64,000 nucleotides of DNA, taken from positions 143,458 through 207,457 of the forward strand of contig NZ_LWBU01000395.1 in the NCBI RefSeq assembly GCF_001646665.1. Direction: 5' to 3'. The stretch comes from Streptomyces noursei. GTDB lineage: Bacteria > Actinomycetota > Actinomycetes > Streptomycetales > Streptomycetaceae. Below, piece after piece: positions 1 through 7,987 of the stretch. Under the pieces are notes generated by a model that saw nothing but the letters and a program-made list of their open reading frames with translations, did no database searches and was not told where the DNA came from. The stretch's first letter is position 1; each line of letters opens with the position of its first letter. The translations under genes were made by a program, and so were the position numbers.

Positions 1-1190
1 TCGGCGGAGCCGCCCCACAGCTCGGGGACGACCGCGCCCAGCGCCTGGAGGACCTTGCCCGAGGCGGCACGGGTGGCGACGCCCTTGCCGGTCTCGAAGA
101 CCGGGAGCTTCTCCTCCCAGCCGGCCGGCAGCTCGCCCGCGGCGATGCGGTCGAACTCGGCGGCGCGCTCCGGGTTGGCGGAGCGCCACTCCTGGAACTG
201 CTTCTCCCACTTCGCCCGGGCCTCACGGCCGCGGTCGAGGGCCCGGCGGGTGTGGCCGATGACTTCGTCCGAAACCTCGAAGGACTTCTCGGGGTCGAAG
301 CCCAGGACGCGCTTGGTGGCCGCGACCTCCTCGTCGCCGAGCGCCGAGCCGTGGGCGGCCTCGGTGTTCTGCGCGTTGGGCGCGGGCCAGGCGATGATGG
401 AGCGCATCGCGATGAACGACGGGCGCGAGGTCTCCGCCCGCGCGGCCTGGATCGCTGCGAAGAGGGCCTCGGGGTCGAGGTCGCCGTTCTCCTTCGGCTC
501 CACGCGCTGGACGTGCCAGCCGTACGCCTCGTACCGCTTCATCGTGTCTTCGGAGACGGCGGTCTCGGTGTCGCCCTCGATCGAGATGTGGTTGTCGTCC
601 CACAGCAGGATCAGGTTGCCGAGCTTCTGGTGGCCGGCCGTGGACGACGCCTCCGCGGAGATGCCCTCCTGGAGACAGCCGTCACCGGCGATGCAGTAGA
701 CGAAGTGGTCGAACGGCGAGGTGCCGGGAGCGGCCTCCGGGTCGAACAGGCCGCGCTCGTAGCGGGCGGCCATGGCCATGCCCACGGCGTTGGCGACACC
801 CTGGCCCAGCGGCCCGGTGGTCGTCTCGACGCCGACCGTGTGGCCGTACTCCGGGTGGCCCGGGGTCTTCGAGCCCCAGGTCCTAAACGCCTTCAGGTCG
901 TCCAGCTCCAGGCCGAAGCCGGCCAGGTAGAGCTGCGTGTACAGCGTCAGGGACGAGTGTCCGGCGGACAGCACGAAACGGTCGCGCCCGGTCCAGTCGG
1001 CGTCCGCCGGGTCGTGCCGCATCACCTTCTGGAAGAGGGTGTACGCGGCCGGGGCCAGGCTCATGGCCGTACCGGGATGGCCGTTGCCGACCTTCTGTAC
1101 GGCATCGGCGGCCAGGATGCGGGCGGTGTCGACGGCCCGCTGGTCCAACTCGGTCCACTCGAGGTCTGTGGTGGTCGGCTTGGTGCTCAC
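1..1190 (-). CDS. tkt: Transketolase, N-terminal part (runs off left edge)
   Basis: Transketolase moves two-carbon ketol units in the non-oxidative pentose phosphate pathway, using thiamine diphosphate. About 396 codons are visible; the family is near 700 residues, so the C-terminal half lies outside the window. The visible part has the N-terminal motif NGHPGTAMSLAP, a downstream HSSLTLYTQLYLAGFGL stretch and the cofactor/substrate loop DDNHISIEGDTE. The start is taken as GTG at 1190, giving VSTKPTTTDLEW. The gene is divergent from ctaB, as in other Streptomyces (family knowledge). No in-frame stop or TTA codon is seen in the visible part. Confidence 0.95.
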   Translation of the reverse strand, partial: MSTKPTTTDLEWTELDQRAVDTARILAADAVQKVGNGHPGTAMSLAPAAYTLFQKVMRHDPADADWTGRDRFVLSAGHSSLTLYTQLYLAGFGLELDDLKAFRTWGSKTPGHPEYGHTVGVETTTGPLGQGVANAVGMAMAARYERGLFDPEAAPGTSPFDHFVYCIAGDGCLQEGISAEASSTAGHQKLGNLILLWDDNHISIEGDTETAVSEDTMKRYEAYGWHVQRVEPKENGDLDPEALFAAIQAARAETSRPSFIAMRSIIAWPAPNAQNTEAAHGSALGDEEVAATKRVLGFDPEKSFEVSDEVIGHTRRALDRGREARAKWEKQFQEWRSANPERAAEFDRIAAGELPAGWEEKLPVFETGKGVATRAASGKVLQALGAVVPELWGGSA

Positions 1191-1546
1191 CCTGGGTCAG
1201 GGCTCCTCTCCACATGTCGAATGCCGGTGACGTAGATCCCACCGGCCGTTGTCGAGCCTACCCCCGCGAGAACGTGCATTTTTTCGAGTCATTCCAGACT
1301 GCCGGGGTCGGCCGGGATCCGCCTCCTGACTGGGCCCCACGGCCTTTGGCAAGTGAATACGGAGGCGCTCATCCGATCGCTCATCCGAGCGTGGAAACCA
1401 CCCTTTGCGGTGCCCTCTCCAACACGACCCACCCCCGCGGAGGGCGAGGTATGGGCAACGTCTAGAGTGGCGTGGTACGCGCGAGTCTCTACCGGGCCTT
1501 CACGCCCGGGAGGCGACTCGCTGGGATGTCTCTGTCAGGGGTGTGC
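1191..1546. other. Intergenic region between tkt and ctaB
   Basis: This 356-base divergent spacer must hold the promoters of both neighbours. I see no convincing -35 TTGACA element and no ORF worth keeping. It contains a 12-base tandem repeat (listed separately) and a TCTAGAGT stretch near 1464 that could be a -10 for ctaB. No RNA gene was recognised. Confidence 0.5.
1365..1388. repeat. 12-base tandem repeat upstream of ctaB
   Basis: Two adjacent copies of the unit CGCTCATCCGA, preceded by G in the first copy and T in the second, lie about 160 bases upstream of the ctaB start. Direct repeats of one helical turn can be regulator sites, but no known motif was recognised. Confidence 0.5.
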
Positions 1547-2488
1547 GTGACGGCCGTCGAATCCCGTCCGGCGGGTGTGCTCGGGACGAGCACGGGGAAG
1601 CGGCCATTCGGGGCCCGCGTCAAGGCCTTCGTGGCGCTGACCAAGCCGCGGATCATCGAGCTGCTCCTGATCACCACGGTTCCCGTGATGTTCCTGGCCG
1701 AGCAGGGCGTGCCCGACCTGTGGCTGGTGCTCGCCACCTGCCTCGGCGGCTACCTGTCGGCCGGCGGCGCCAACGCGCTGAACATGTACATCGACCGCGA
1801 CATCGACGCGCTCATGGACCGCACGTCGCAGCGGCCGCTGGTCACGGGCATGGTCTCGCCGCGCGAGGGCCTGGTCTTCGGCCTCACCCTCGCGGTGGTC
1901 TCCACCCTGTGGTTCGGGCTGCTGGTCAACTGGCTGTCCGCCGGGCTGTCGCTGGGCGCGCTCCTCTTCTACGTCGTCGTCTACACGATGATCCTCAAGC
2001 GCCGCACCGCGCAGAACATCGTCTGGGGCGGCATCGCCGGCTGCATGCCCGTCCTCATCGGCTGGTCCGCGGTCACGGACTCGGTGTCCTGGGCCGCCGT
2101 CGTCCTCTTCCTCGTCATCTTCTTCTGGACGCCGCCGCACTACTGGCCGCTGTCGATGAAGGTGAAGGAGGACTACGCGCGCGTGGGCGTGCCCATGCTG
2201 CCCGTCATCGCCTCCAACAAGGTGGTGGCCCGCCAGATCGTCCTCTACAGCTGGGTGATGGTCGCCGTCTCCCTGCTGCTGACGCCGCTCGGCTACACCG
2301 GCTGGTTCTACACGACGGTGGCGCTGGCGACCGGCGGCTGGTGGCTGTGGGAGGCGCACGCCCTGCAGAACCGCGCCAAGGCCGGCGAGACCGGCGGCAA
2401 GCTGAAGGAGATGCGGCTGTTCCACTGGTCGATCACCTACGTGTCGCTGCTGTTCGTCGCGGTCGCGGTCGACCCCTTCCTGCGGTAA
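1547..2488 (+). CDS. ctaB: Protoheme IX farnesyltransferase (heme O synthase)
   Basis: Integral membrane prenyltransferase that adds a farnesyl group to heme B to give heme O, the precursor of heme A for cytochrome aa3 oxidase. The sequence has the UbiA-family prenyl-diphosphate motif NALNMYIDRDIDALMDRT (N-x3-D-x3-D type), the N-terminal LTKPRIIELLLITTVP segment and many hydrophobic helices. GTG at 1547 is preferred because AGGGG precedes it at close spacing; ATG at 1526 or GTG at 1541 would add 7 or 2 residues. The product is about 313 aa, normal for the family. Heme A synthase (ctaA) lies 1.7 kb downstream on the other strand, so both heme A steps are here. Confidence 0.93.
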   Translation: MTAVESRPAGVLGTSTGKRPFGARVKAFVALTKPRIIELLLITTVPVMFLAEQGVPDLWLVLATCLGGYLSAGGANALNMYIDRDIDALMDRTSQRPLVTGMVSPREGLVFGLTLAVVSTLWFGLLVNWLSAGLSLGALLFYVVVYTMILKRRTAQNIVWGGIAGCMPVLIGWSAVTDSVSWAAVVLFLVIFFWTPPHYWPLSMKVKEDYARVGVPMLPVIASNKVVARQIVLYSWVMVAVSLLLTPLGYTGWFYTTVALATGGWWLWEAHALQNRAKAGETGGKLKEMRLFHWSITYVSLLFVAVAVDPFLR

Positions 2489-2505
2489 CCGCACCCCCGC
2501 CGCGC

Positions 2506-2549
2506 CGACGGGCGGGCCGCGTGGTCAAGGCCACGTGGCCCGCCCGTCG
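2506..2549 (+). terminator. Hairpin terminator after ctaB
   Basis: The arms CGACGGGCGGGCC and GGCCCGCCCGTCG pair perfectly. They extend inward by GCGTGG/CCACGT with one G-T pair, around the loop TCAAGG. No U-tract follows, which is usual in Streptomyces. Confidence 0.75.
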
Positions 2550-2582
2550 CCAGTCGATCTACCCGCGAGTAGCATCCTGTCC

Positions 2583-2930
2583 ATGGCAGACACCAAGCAG
2601 GGCGACACGACGCAGGCGAAGGCCGGGGCCGAGCGCACGGCCGCGAAGCTGGCCAAGCGGATCCAGGCGTTCTCCAAGGAACACGGCGGCGCCGAGGGCC
2701 AGCTCGCCTACATCGGCCAGACGGGCACCCGGATCGTGCTCGTCGGCGAGGACGGCGGCTGGGGCGACCTCGTCGCACCCTCCCACGACGTCGCGAAGAG
2801 CGCCGCCGAGAAGGCGGGCCTCACCCTCCACGAGAACTTCGACGGCGACTTCGCGGCCAAGGTCCGCACCGGCCCGTACGAGTGGACCCGCATGGCGGGC
2901 ATCCAGATCGGCGGCCCGTCGAACGACTGA
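2583..2930 (+). CDS. Small conserved hypothetical protein
   Basis: A 115-aa soluble protein I cannot assign. It opens MADTKQGDTTQAKAG, with a charged Lys/Ala-rich N-terminal helix, then a compact alpha/beta part with QLAYIGQTGTRIVLVGEDGGWGD and a tail ending IQIGGPSND. No signal peptide, membrane segment or Cys cluster is seen. No Shine-Dalgarno precedes ATG 2583, but TAGCAT lies about 7 bases upstream, so the mRNA may be leaderless. It sits after the ctaB terminator and 68 bases before an amidohydrolase-like gene. It is probably expressed independently of ctaB. Confidence 0.75.
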   Translation: MADTKQGDTTQAKAGAERTAAKLAKRIQAFSKEHGGAEGQLAYIGQTGTRIVLVGEDGGWGDLVAPSHDVAKSAAEKAGLTLHENFDGDFAAKVRTGPYEWTRMAGIQIGGPSND

Positions 2931-2998
2931 GGCAACACCTTGGGCGGGGCTCACCCGTTAGGACCTGTGACGGTTCAGCCGGCGCAGGGAGCCCCCGC

Positions 2999-4111
2999 AT
3001 GATCGACACCCCGATGTTGGTGGACCAGTACTGCCACGGGGTGCTCCGTACGGAGCTGGGCCTCGGCACCTTCGAAACGATGCTCGGCCGGTCCGCCGCT
3101 CCGCCCGCGGCCGGTACGACCTTCTTCGACACCCAGACCGGCTTCGCCGTACGGCGCTGGTGCCCGCCCCTGCTCGGGCTGGAACCGCACTGCCCGCCCG
3201 CGCGCTACCTGGCCCGCCGCCGCGAGCTCGGCGTCCTGGAATCGGGGCGCCGCCTGCTCCGCGCCACCGGCATCTCCACCTACCTGGTGGAGACCGGCCC
3301 GCCCGGCGACCTCACCGGCCCGGCGGAGATCGCCGCCGCCGGGGACGCCCGGGCCCACGAGATCGTCCGCCTGGAACCCCTCGCCGAACAGGTGGCCGAC
3401 ACGTCCGGCACCGTCGACGCCCTGCTCGCCAACCTCGCCGAGGCCGTCCACGGGGCGGCCCTCACCGCCGTCGCCTTCACCTCCGCCGCCGCCGTGCGCC
3501 ACGGGCTCGCCCTCGCCCCCGCGCCCCCCGGCCCCGGCGAGGTGCGGGGCGCGGCCGGGCGCTGGCTGGCCCGCCGCACGGTGGGCGGCGCGCTCACCGA
3601 CCCGGTCCTGCTGCGGCACCTGCTGTGGATCGCCGTCTCGTCCGGGCGGCCCCTCCAGCTGCACCTGGGCGACGACGACCCGATGACGCTCGGCGACTTC
3701 GCGGCGGCCACCGCCGGGCTGGGCACCGACCTGGTGCTGCTGCACGGCTACCCCCACCACCGGCAGGCCGCGCACCTGACGAGCGTGTTCCCCCACGTGT
3801 ACGCCGACCTGGGCCCGGCGCTCGCGCGGACCGGCGCGCGGGCGGCGGCCGTGCTCGCGGAGACCCTGGAGCTGGCGCCGTTCGGCAAGCTGCTGTTCTC
3901 CAGCGGCGCGCGGGGGCTGCCCGAACTGCACGTGGTGGGGGCGCGGGTGTTCCGCGAGGCACTCGGCCGGGTGCTGGCCGACTGGGTCGTCGACGGCGCG
4001 TGGTCCCGTCCCGACGCCCAGCGGGTGGCGGGCATGATCGCCTCGGGCAACGCCCGGCGGGTGTACCGGCTCGACCAGGCCCAGCAGGTTCCCGGCCCGG
4101 GCGGTCACTAG
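2999..4111 (+). CDS. Amidohydrolase-like TIM-barrel protein
   Basis: A 370-aa protein resembling the amidohydrolase-2 (metal-dependent hydrolase) superfamily. Barrel-strand motifs include LQLHLGDDDP, LVLLHGYPHHRQAAHL, HVYADLGPAL and KLLFSSGARGLPELH, in the usual order towards the C-terminus, with the final helices DWVVDGAW and GNARRVYRL. ATG 2999 is preferred because AGGGAG lies 7 bases upstream; an upstream start would only extend into low-quality sequence. No signal peptide is seen. The substrate cannot be told from sequence. Neighbours are a small conserved protein and the convergent ctaA, so context does not help. Confidence 0.75.
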   Translation: MIDTPMLVDQYCHGVLRTELGLGTFETMLGRSAAPPAAGTTFFDTQTGFAVRRWCPPLLGLEPHCPPARYLARRRELGVLESGRRLLRATGISTYLVETGPPGDLTGPAEIAAAGDARAHEIVRLEPLAEQVADTSGTVDALLANLAEAVHGAALTAVAFTSAAAVRHGLALAPAPPGPGEVRGAAGRWLARRTVGGALTDPVLLRHLLWIAVSSGRPLQLHLGDDDPMTLGDFAAATAGLGTDLVLLHGYPHHRQAAHLTSVFPHVYADLGPALARTGARAAAVLAETLELAPFGKLLFSSGARGLPELHVVGARVFREALGRVLADWVVDGAWSRPDAQRVAGMIASGNARRVYRLDQAQQVPGPGGH

Positions 4112-4154
4112 GGAGTGTCCGCACCCCGCACCCCGCCCCCGGGCGGTGCGCCCG

Positions 4155-5156
4155 TCAGGCGGTGGGGCTCAGCGCCGCGTCCGGGGCCTGCGCGGGGATC
4201 CCGGTCCCGGGTTCCCGGGCCGGCCGCTCCCGCAGGCTCAGCGCCAGGCGCAGGACCGCGATCCACATCAGCGACGAGCCCAGCATGTGCAGGCCGACCA
4301 GGACCTCCGGCACCCCGGTGAAGTACTGCACGTACCCGATCGCGCCCTGCGCCACCAGCACCAGCAGCAGGTCACGGGCGCGCGCCCGGGTGTCGTCGGG
4401 GGCGTCCACCACGCGCAGGACGAAGAACACGGCCAGCGCCAGCGCGCACACCGCCCAGGCGAACAGGGCGTGGAGCTGGGCGACCGAGGTGTAGTCGAAC
4501 GGCATGCGCGGCACGTCGCTGCTGTCCCCCGCGTGCTTGCCGGAACCCGTCACCAGGGTGCCCGCCGCCACGAGCAGGCCGGCCACGACCACCAGCGTCC
4601 AGCCCAGCTTCCGCACCGGCCCCGGCACGCGCGGCCGGGCCGGGCCGTCGCCCTCCCGGCTGCGCAGCCAGCTGACGGTGGTCACCGTCAGCAGCGCGTT
4701 GGCGGCGAGGAAGTGGATGGCGACGGTCCACGGGTTGAGCTCCAGCCGCACGGTGATGCCGCCGATGATGGCGTTGAGCGCCACGATCCAGAACTGCAGC
4801 CAGCCCAGCCGACTCAGCTGCCGCCGCCGGGGCTCGGCACAGCGGGCGGCCACGATGAACCAGCCCACGGCCGCCGACACCACGTAGGTGAGCAGCCGGT
4901 TGCCGAACTCGATGGCTCCGTGGATGCCCTGCTCGGACGTGGTGAACAGGCTGTCGTCCGTGCACTTGGGCCAGGTGTCGCAGCCGAGGCCGGAACCCGT
5001 CAGCCGGACGGCGCCACCCGTCACGATGATGACCACCGTCATGACGACGGCGGAGAGGGCGGCACGCCGGACCGTTTTGGGGGAGGGTGTCCAGCGCTGG
5101 GCGATAAAGGCGAGGGGGGTCAACACGGACACCATCGTAGGCGCCCGCTTGTGCAC
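4155..5156 (-). CDS. ctaA: Heme A synthase
   Basis: COX15/CtaA-family membrane monooxygenase that oxidises the C8 methyl of heme O to a formyl group, giving heme A for cytochrome c oxidase. About eight hydrophobic helices are visible. Family features include GLGCDTWPKC (Cys pair in an outer loop), GIHGAIEFGNRLLTY in helix 2, and the histidine-bearing segments AIHFLAANALL and AQLHALFAW. The length of 333 aa is usual. The start is GTG 5156; ATG 5135 (MVSVLTP) is a good alternative and neither has a strong ribosome site. It is convergent with the amidohydrolase-like gene and works with ctaB. Confidence 0.93.
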   Translation of the reverse strand: MHKRAPTMVSVLTPLAFIAQRWTPSPKTVRRAALSAVVMTVVIIVTGGAVRLTGSGLGCDTWPKCTDDSLFTTSEQGIHGAIEFGNRLLTYVVSAAVGWFIVAARCAEPRRRQLSRLGWLQFWIVALNAIIGGITVRLELNPWTVAIHFLAANALLTVTTVSWLRSREGDGPARPRVPGPVRKLGWTLVVVAGLLVAAGTLVTGSGKHAGDSSDVPRMPFDYTSVAQLHALFAWAVCALALAVFFVLRVVDAPDDTRARARDLLLVLVAQGAIGYVQYFTGVPEVLVGLHMLGSSLMWIAVLRLALSLRERPAREPGTGIPAQAPDAALSPTA

Positions 5157-5192
5157 CGATTCACGAGGCCCCCCTCCGGGCGCTCCCGGCGG

Positions 5193-5960
5193 TCATTCCC
5201 AGCGGAAGAACCGCGCCGCCGCGCCGAGCCCGAGCACCGCCCACACCGCCAGGATCCCGGCGGCGCCCCACGGCATCGCAGACCCTTCCCGCAGGACGTC
5301 CCGCAGCCCGTCCGACAGCGCCGAGATGGGCAGCAGCTCCAGCACCGCGCGCACCCCGGCGGGGAACTTCTCCAGCGGCACGATCACCCCGCCGCCCACC
5401 AGGAGCAGCAGGAACACCAGGTTCGCGGCGGCGAGCGTCGCCTCGGCCCGCAGCGTGCCCGCCATCAGCAGCCCGAGGCCGGAGAAGGCCGCCGTGCCGA
5501 GGACGAGGAGCAGCGCGACGGACAGGGGGCTGCCGTGCGGCGACCAGCCCAGCGCCAGGGCGATCACCGTCAGCAGGGCGACCTGGAGGACCTCGGTGAC
5601 GAGCACCGCGAGCGTCTTGGCCGTCATCAGCGCCCAGCGCGGCAGCGGCGACGCGCCGAGGCGCTTGAGCACCCCGTACCGCCGCTCGAAGCCGGTGGCG
5701 ATCGCCTGTCCCGTGAAGGCCGTCGACATCACGGCGAGCGCGAGGACGCCGGGGGCGAGGAAGTCCACGGCCTCGCCGCCGCCCGTGTCGACGATGTCGA
5801 CCGTCGAGAACAGCACCAGCAGCAGGGAGGGGATGACGACGGTGAGCAGCAGCTGTTCGCCGTTGCGCAGCAGCATCCTGGTCTCGAACGCGGCCTGCGC
5901 GGCGATCATCCGCCCGACGGGCGCCGCGCCCGGCCGGGGTGTGTAGGTCCCGGCGCTCAT
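5193..5960 (-). CDS. ABC-2 type transporter permease
   Basis: A 255-aa membrane protein with six predicted hydrophobic segments: one near residues 40-55 (LLLTVVIPSLLLVLFS) and later ones including VALLTVIALALGW and LVFLLLLVGGGVIVPL. The layout is typical of ABC-2 exporters. The segment ATGFERRYGVLKRLGASPL is the usual cytosolic loop that contacts the ATPase. The ATPase gene lies immediately upstream on the same strand with about 85 bases between, so the two form an exporter of unknown substrate (drug, lipid or peptide). The start ATG 5960 is preceded by AAGGAG. Confidence 0.9.
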   Translation of the reverse strand: MSAGTYTPRPGAAPVGRMIAAQAAFETRMLLRNGEQLLLTVVIPSLLLVLFSTVDIVDTGGGEAVDFLAPGVLALAVMSTAFTGQAIATGFERRYGVLKRLGASPLPRWALMTAKTLAVLVTEVLQVALLTVIALALGWSPHGSPLSVALLLVLGTAAFSGLGLLMAGTLRAEATLAAANLVFLLLLVGGGVIVPLEKFPAGVRAVLELLPISALSDGLRDVLREGSAMPWGAAGILAVWAVLGLGAAARFFRWE

Positions 5961-6045
5961 GAGGGCTCCTTGCCGGTCGGTTCCAGATCGTGCCGTCCCG
6001 TGGGGCGGCCCCCGGGCGCCCGGCGTTCGCCGGCGCGGACTCGTG

Positions 6046-6972
6046 TCATGAGCGCAGCTCCTTGCCCGTGAGCTCCAGGAAGACGTCCTCGAGGGTGTGC
6101 CGCTCGACCGCGATGCCGTCGGGCATCACCCCGTGCTGGGCGCACCAGCTGGTCACCGTGGCGAGCAGCTGCGGGTCGACCGTGCCGCTGATGCGGTACG
6201 CGCCCGGCACCGGCTCGGCGGCCGCGGTGCCGTCCGGCAGCGCCTTGAGCAGCGAGCCGAGGTCGAGGCCGGGGCGGCCGGTGAAGCGGAGGGTGTTCTC
6301 CGCGCCGCCGCGGCACAGCTCCTCGGGGCTTCCCTGGGCGACGGTCCGGCCGGCGTCGATGATGGCGACGTCGTCGGCCAGTTCCTCGGCCTCGTCCATG
6401 AAGTGGGTGGTCAGGACGGTGGTGACGCCGTCGGCGCGCAGCTCGCGGATCAGTTCCCAGGTGGAGCGGCGGGCCTGCGGGTCGAGTCCGGCGGTCGGTT
6501 CGTCCAGGAAGACCAGCTCGGGGCGGCCGACGACGGCCAGGGCGAGCGCCAGGCGCTGCTGCTGACCGCCGGAGAGCCGGCGGTAGGTGGTGCGGCCGCA
6601 GGAGCCGAGCCCGAGGCGCTCGATCAGCGCGTCCACGTCGAGGGGGTGGGCGTGGAGTCTCGCCATGTGGCGGAGCATCTCGTCCGCGCGGGCGCCGGAG
6701 TAGACGCCGCCGGACTGGAGCATCACGCCGATGCGCGGCCGGAGGCGGGCGGCGTCGGCGACCGGGTCGAGGCCCAGGACGCGGACGGTGCCGGCGTCGG
6801 CGCGGCGGTAGCCCTCGCAGGTCTCGACGGTGGTGGTCTTGCCGGCCCCGTTCGGCCCGAGCACGGCGGTGACGGTGCCCGCCCGGACGTCGAGGTCGAG
6901 GCCGTCCACCGCGGTCCTGGTCCCGTACCGCTTGACCAGGCCACGGACCTGGACGACGGACTCGTTTCGCAT
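6046..6972 (-). CDS. ABC transporter ATP-binding protein
   Basis: Cytosolic ATPase (308 aa) that powers the ABC-2 permease encoded next to it. Seen in order: Walker A GPNGAGKTTT, signature LSGGQQQR, Walker B LVFLDEPTAGLDP, H-loop LTTHFMDEAEELAD and a C-terminal domain ending in the DVFLELTGKELRS stretch typical of DrrA-like exporters. The start is ATG 6972 (MRNESVVQVRG); the upstream reading frame is low-complexity and rejected. There is no good ribosome site, and TAGACT lies 7 bases upstream of the ATG, so a leaderless transcript is possible. It is divergent from sufR. Confidence 0.93.
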   Translation of the reverse strand: MRNESVVQVRGLVKRYGTRTAVDGLDLDVRAGTVTAVLGPNGAGKTTTVETCEGYRRADAGTVRVLGLDPVADAARLRPRIGVMLQSGGVYSGARADEMLRHMARLHAHPLDVDALIERLGLGSCGRTTYRRLSGGQQQRLALALAVVGRPELVFLDEPTAGLDPQARRSTWELIRELRADGVTTVLTTHFMDEAEELADDVAIIDAGRTVAQGSPEELCRGGAENTLRFTGRPGLDLGSLLKALPDGTAAAEPVPGAYRISGTVDPQLLATVTSWCAQHGVMPDGIAVERHTLEDVFLELTGKELRS

Positions 6973-7176
6973 GGGCGGAAGTCTAGAGAGCGGGTCGGGG
7001 CGCCCCGTTCGGCGGGTGGAGCCGGTGGCGGGAAACGGACCGGCCGCAGGGCCGGATCCGGTCCCCGGCATGATCGCCTCCAGGGGTGCCCGCGTACCGG
7101 CGGTCGGGCAAAACGGGCAGGTCAGGCGGGGGAGCGGCGGGTTCGCCGGGCCCCGGCCCCTGATCGTTTCCGCAGG

Positions 7177-7195
7177 TCAGGTTAGGTTTCCCTTA
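7177..7195 (+). promoter_or_regulatory. Candidate iron box (IdeR/DmdR type) upstream of sufR
   Basis: TCAGGTTAGGTTTCCCTTA matches the 19-base actinobacterial iron-box consensus (TTAGGTTAGGCTAACCTAA) at 14 positions. The left half is almost perfect and the right half is weak. It lies about 75 bases upstream of the sufR start, suggesting iron-dependent control on top of SufR. The match is direct; the regulator is inferred. Confidence 0.45.
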
Positions 7196-7254
7196 GTGAT
7201 GTACGGCACCGTCCGCCGGTCGGGACGTCGCTTGTCAGGCCCTGAGGAATTACG

Positions 7255-7268
7255 CAACAATGGCGTTG
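7255..7268 (+). promoter_or_regulatory. SufR operator overlapping the sufR start codon
   Basis: CAACAATGGCGTTG is an exact CAAC-N6-GTTG palindrome, the motif described for SufR of Streptomyces. Its last base is the first base of the GTG start codon, so a bound SufR would cover the transcription start of a leaderless mRNA. Confidence 0.75.
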
Positions 7269-7987
7269 TGAAAAACGTCGGTGAGGCTCCCGCGGCTCCA
7301 GCGGAGGAACTCGCGACCGGGGAGCGCTCCACGCGCAACCGGGTCGCGCGCTCCATCCTGGATCACGGCCCGTCCACCGTGGCCGAGCTCGCCAAGCGGC
7401 TCGGTCTCACGCAGGCCGCCGTCCGCCGGCACCTCGACGCCCTCGTCGCGGACGACGTCGTCGCCCCCCGCGAGCAGCGCGTCTACGGCGCCCGCACCCG
7501 TGGCCGCCCGGCCAAGGTGTTCGCCCTGACCGACTGCGGCCGGGACGCCTTCGACCAGTCGTACGACGCCCTCGCCGTCGACGCCCTGCGCTGGATCGAG
7601 CGGACCGCCGGCGAGGAGGCCGTCGCCGCCTTCGCCCGGGACCGGATCGAGTCCCAGGCCGAGGCGTACCGCGAGGCCGTCGAGGCGGCGGCGCCCGAGG
7701 ACCGCGCCGAGGCGCTCGCCAAGGCCCTGAGCGCCGACGGGTACGCTGCCACGGCCCGCAACGCGCCGGTCGGACAGCAGCTCTGCCAGCACCACTGCCC
7801 GGTCGCCCACGTCGCGGAGCAGTACCCGCAACTGTGCGAGGCTGAGACGGAGATCTTCAGCCGTCTGCTCGGCACCCACGTGCAAAGACTGGCGACCATC
7901 GCCCACGGCGACGGTGTCTGCACGACGTACATCCCGCACACCACATCATCAGCATCTGCAAGCACGGCCGGGAGGAACCCCGCATGA
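7268..7987 (+). CDS. sufR: Fe-S cluster-sensing repressor of the suf operon
   Basis: ArsR/DeoR-like winged-helix regulator (239 aa) that represses suf genes when its Fe-S cluster is intact. The N-terminal helix-turn-helix reads STVAELAKRLGLTQAAVRRHLDALV. A wing carries RVYGARTRGRPAKVFALT. The C-terminal part has the cluster-ligand region CQHHCPVAHVAEQYPQLCEAE plus a later Cys in GDGVCTTY. GTG 7268 is chosen because the protein from VKNVGEAP fits the family and nothing upstream is conserved. No ribosome site precedes it and the operator overlaps the start, so a leaderless transcript is likely. Its stop overlaps the sufB start by four bases, so it is translationally coupled to the operon it controls. 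Confidence 0.93.
   Translation: MKNVGEAPAAPAEELATGERSTRNRVARSILDHGPSTVAELAKRLGLTQAAVRRHLDALVADDVVAPREQRVYGARTRGRPAKVFALTDCGRDAFDQSYDALAVDALRWIERTAGEEAVAAFARDRIESQAEAYREAVEAAAPEDRAEALAKALSADGYAATARNAPVGQQLCQHHCPVAHVAEQYPQLCEAETEIFSRLLGTHVQRLATIAHGDGVCTTYIPHTTSSASASTAGRNPA

Noticed and set aside
4146..6071. Very long (641-codon) open frame antisense to ctaA and the ABC permease
   Set aside because: It is Arg/Gln/His-rich with no recognisable domain, and the opposite strand has clear real genes. High-GC DNA routinely leaves such frames open.
7321..7330. GGAGCGCTCC resembling a CebR box
   Set aside because: It is inside the sufR coding sequence, its outer bases do not complete the TGGGA/TCCCA arms, and sufR has no link to cellulose use.
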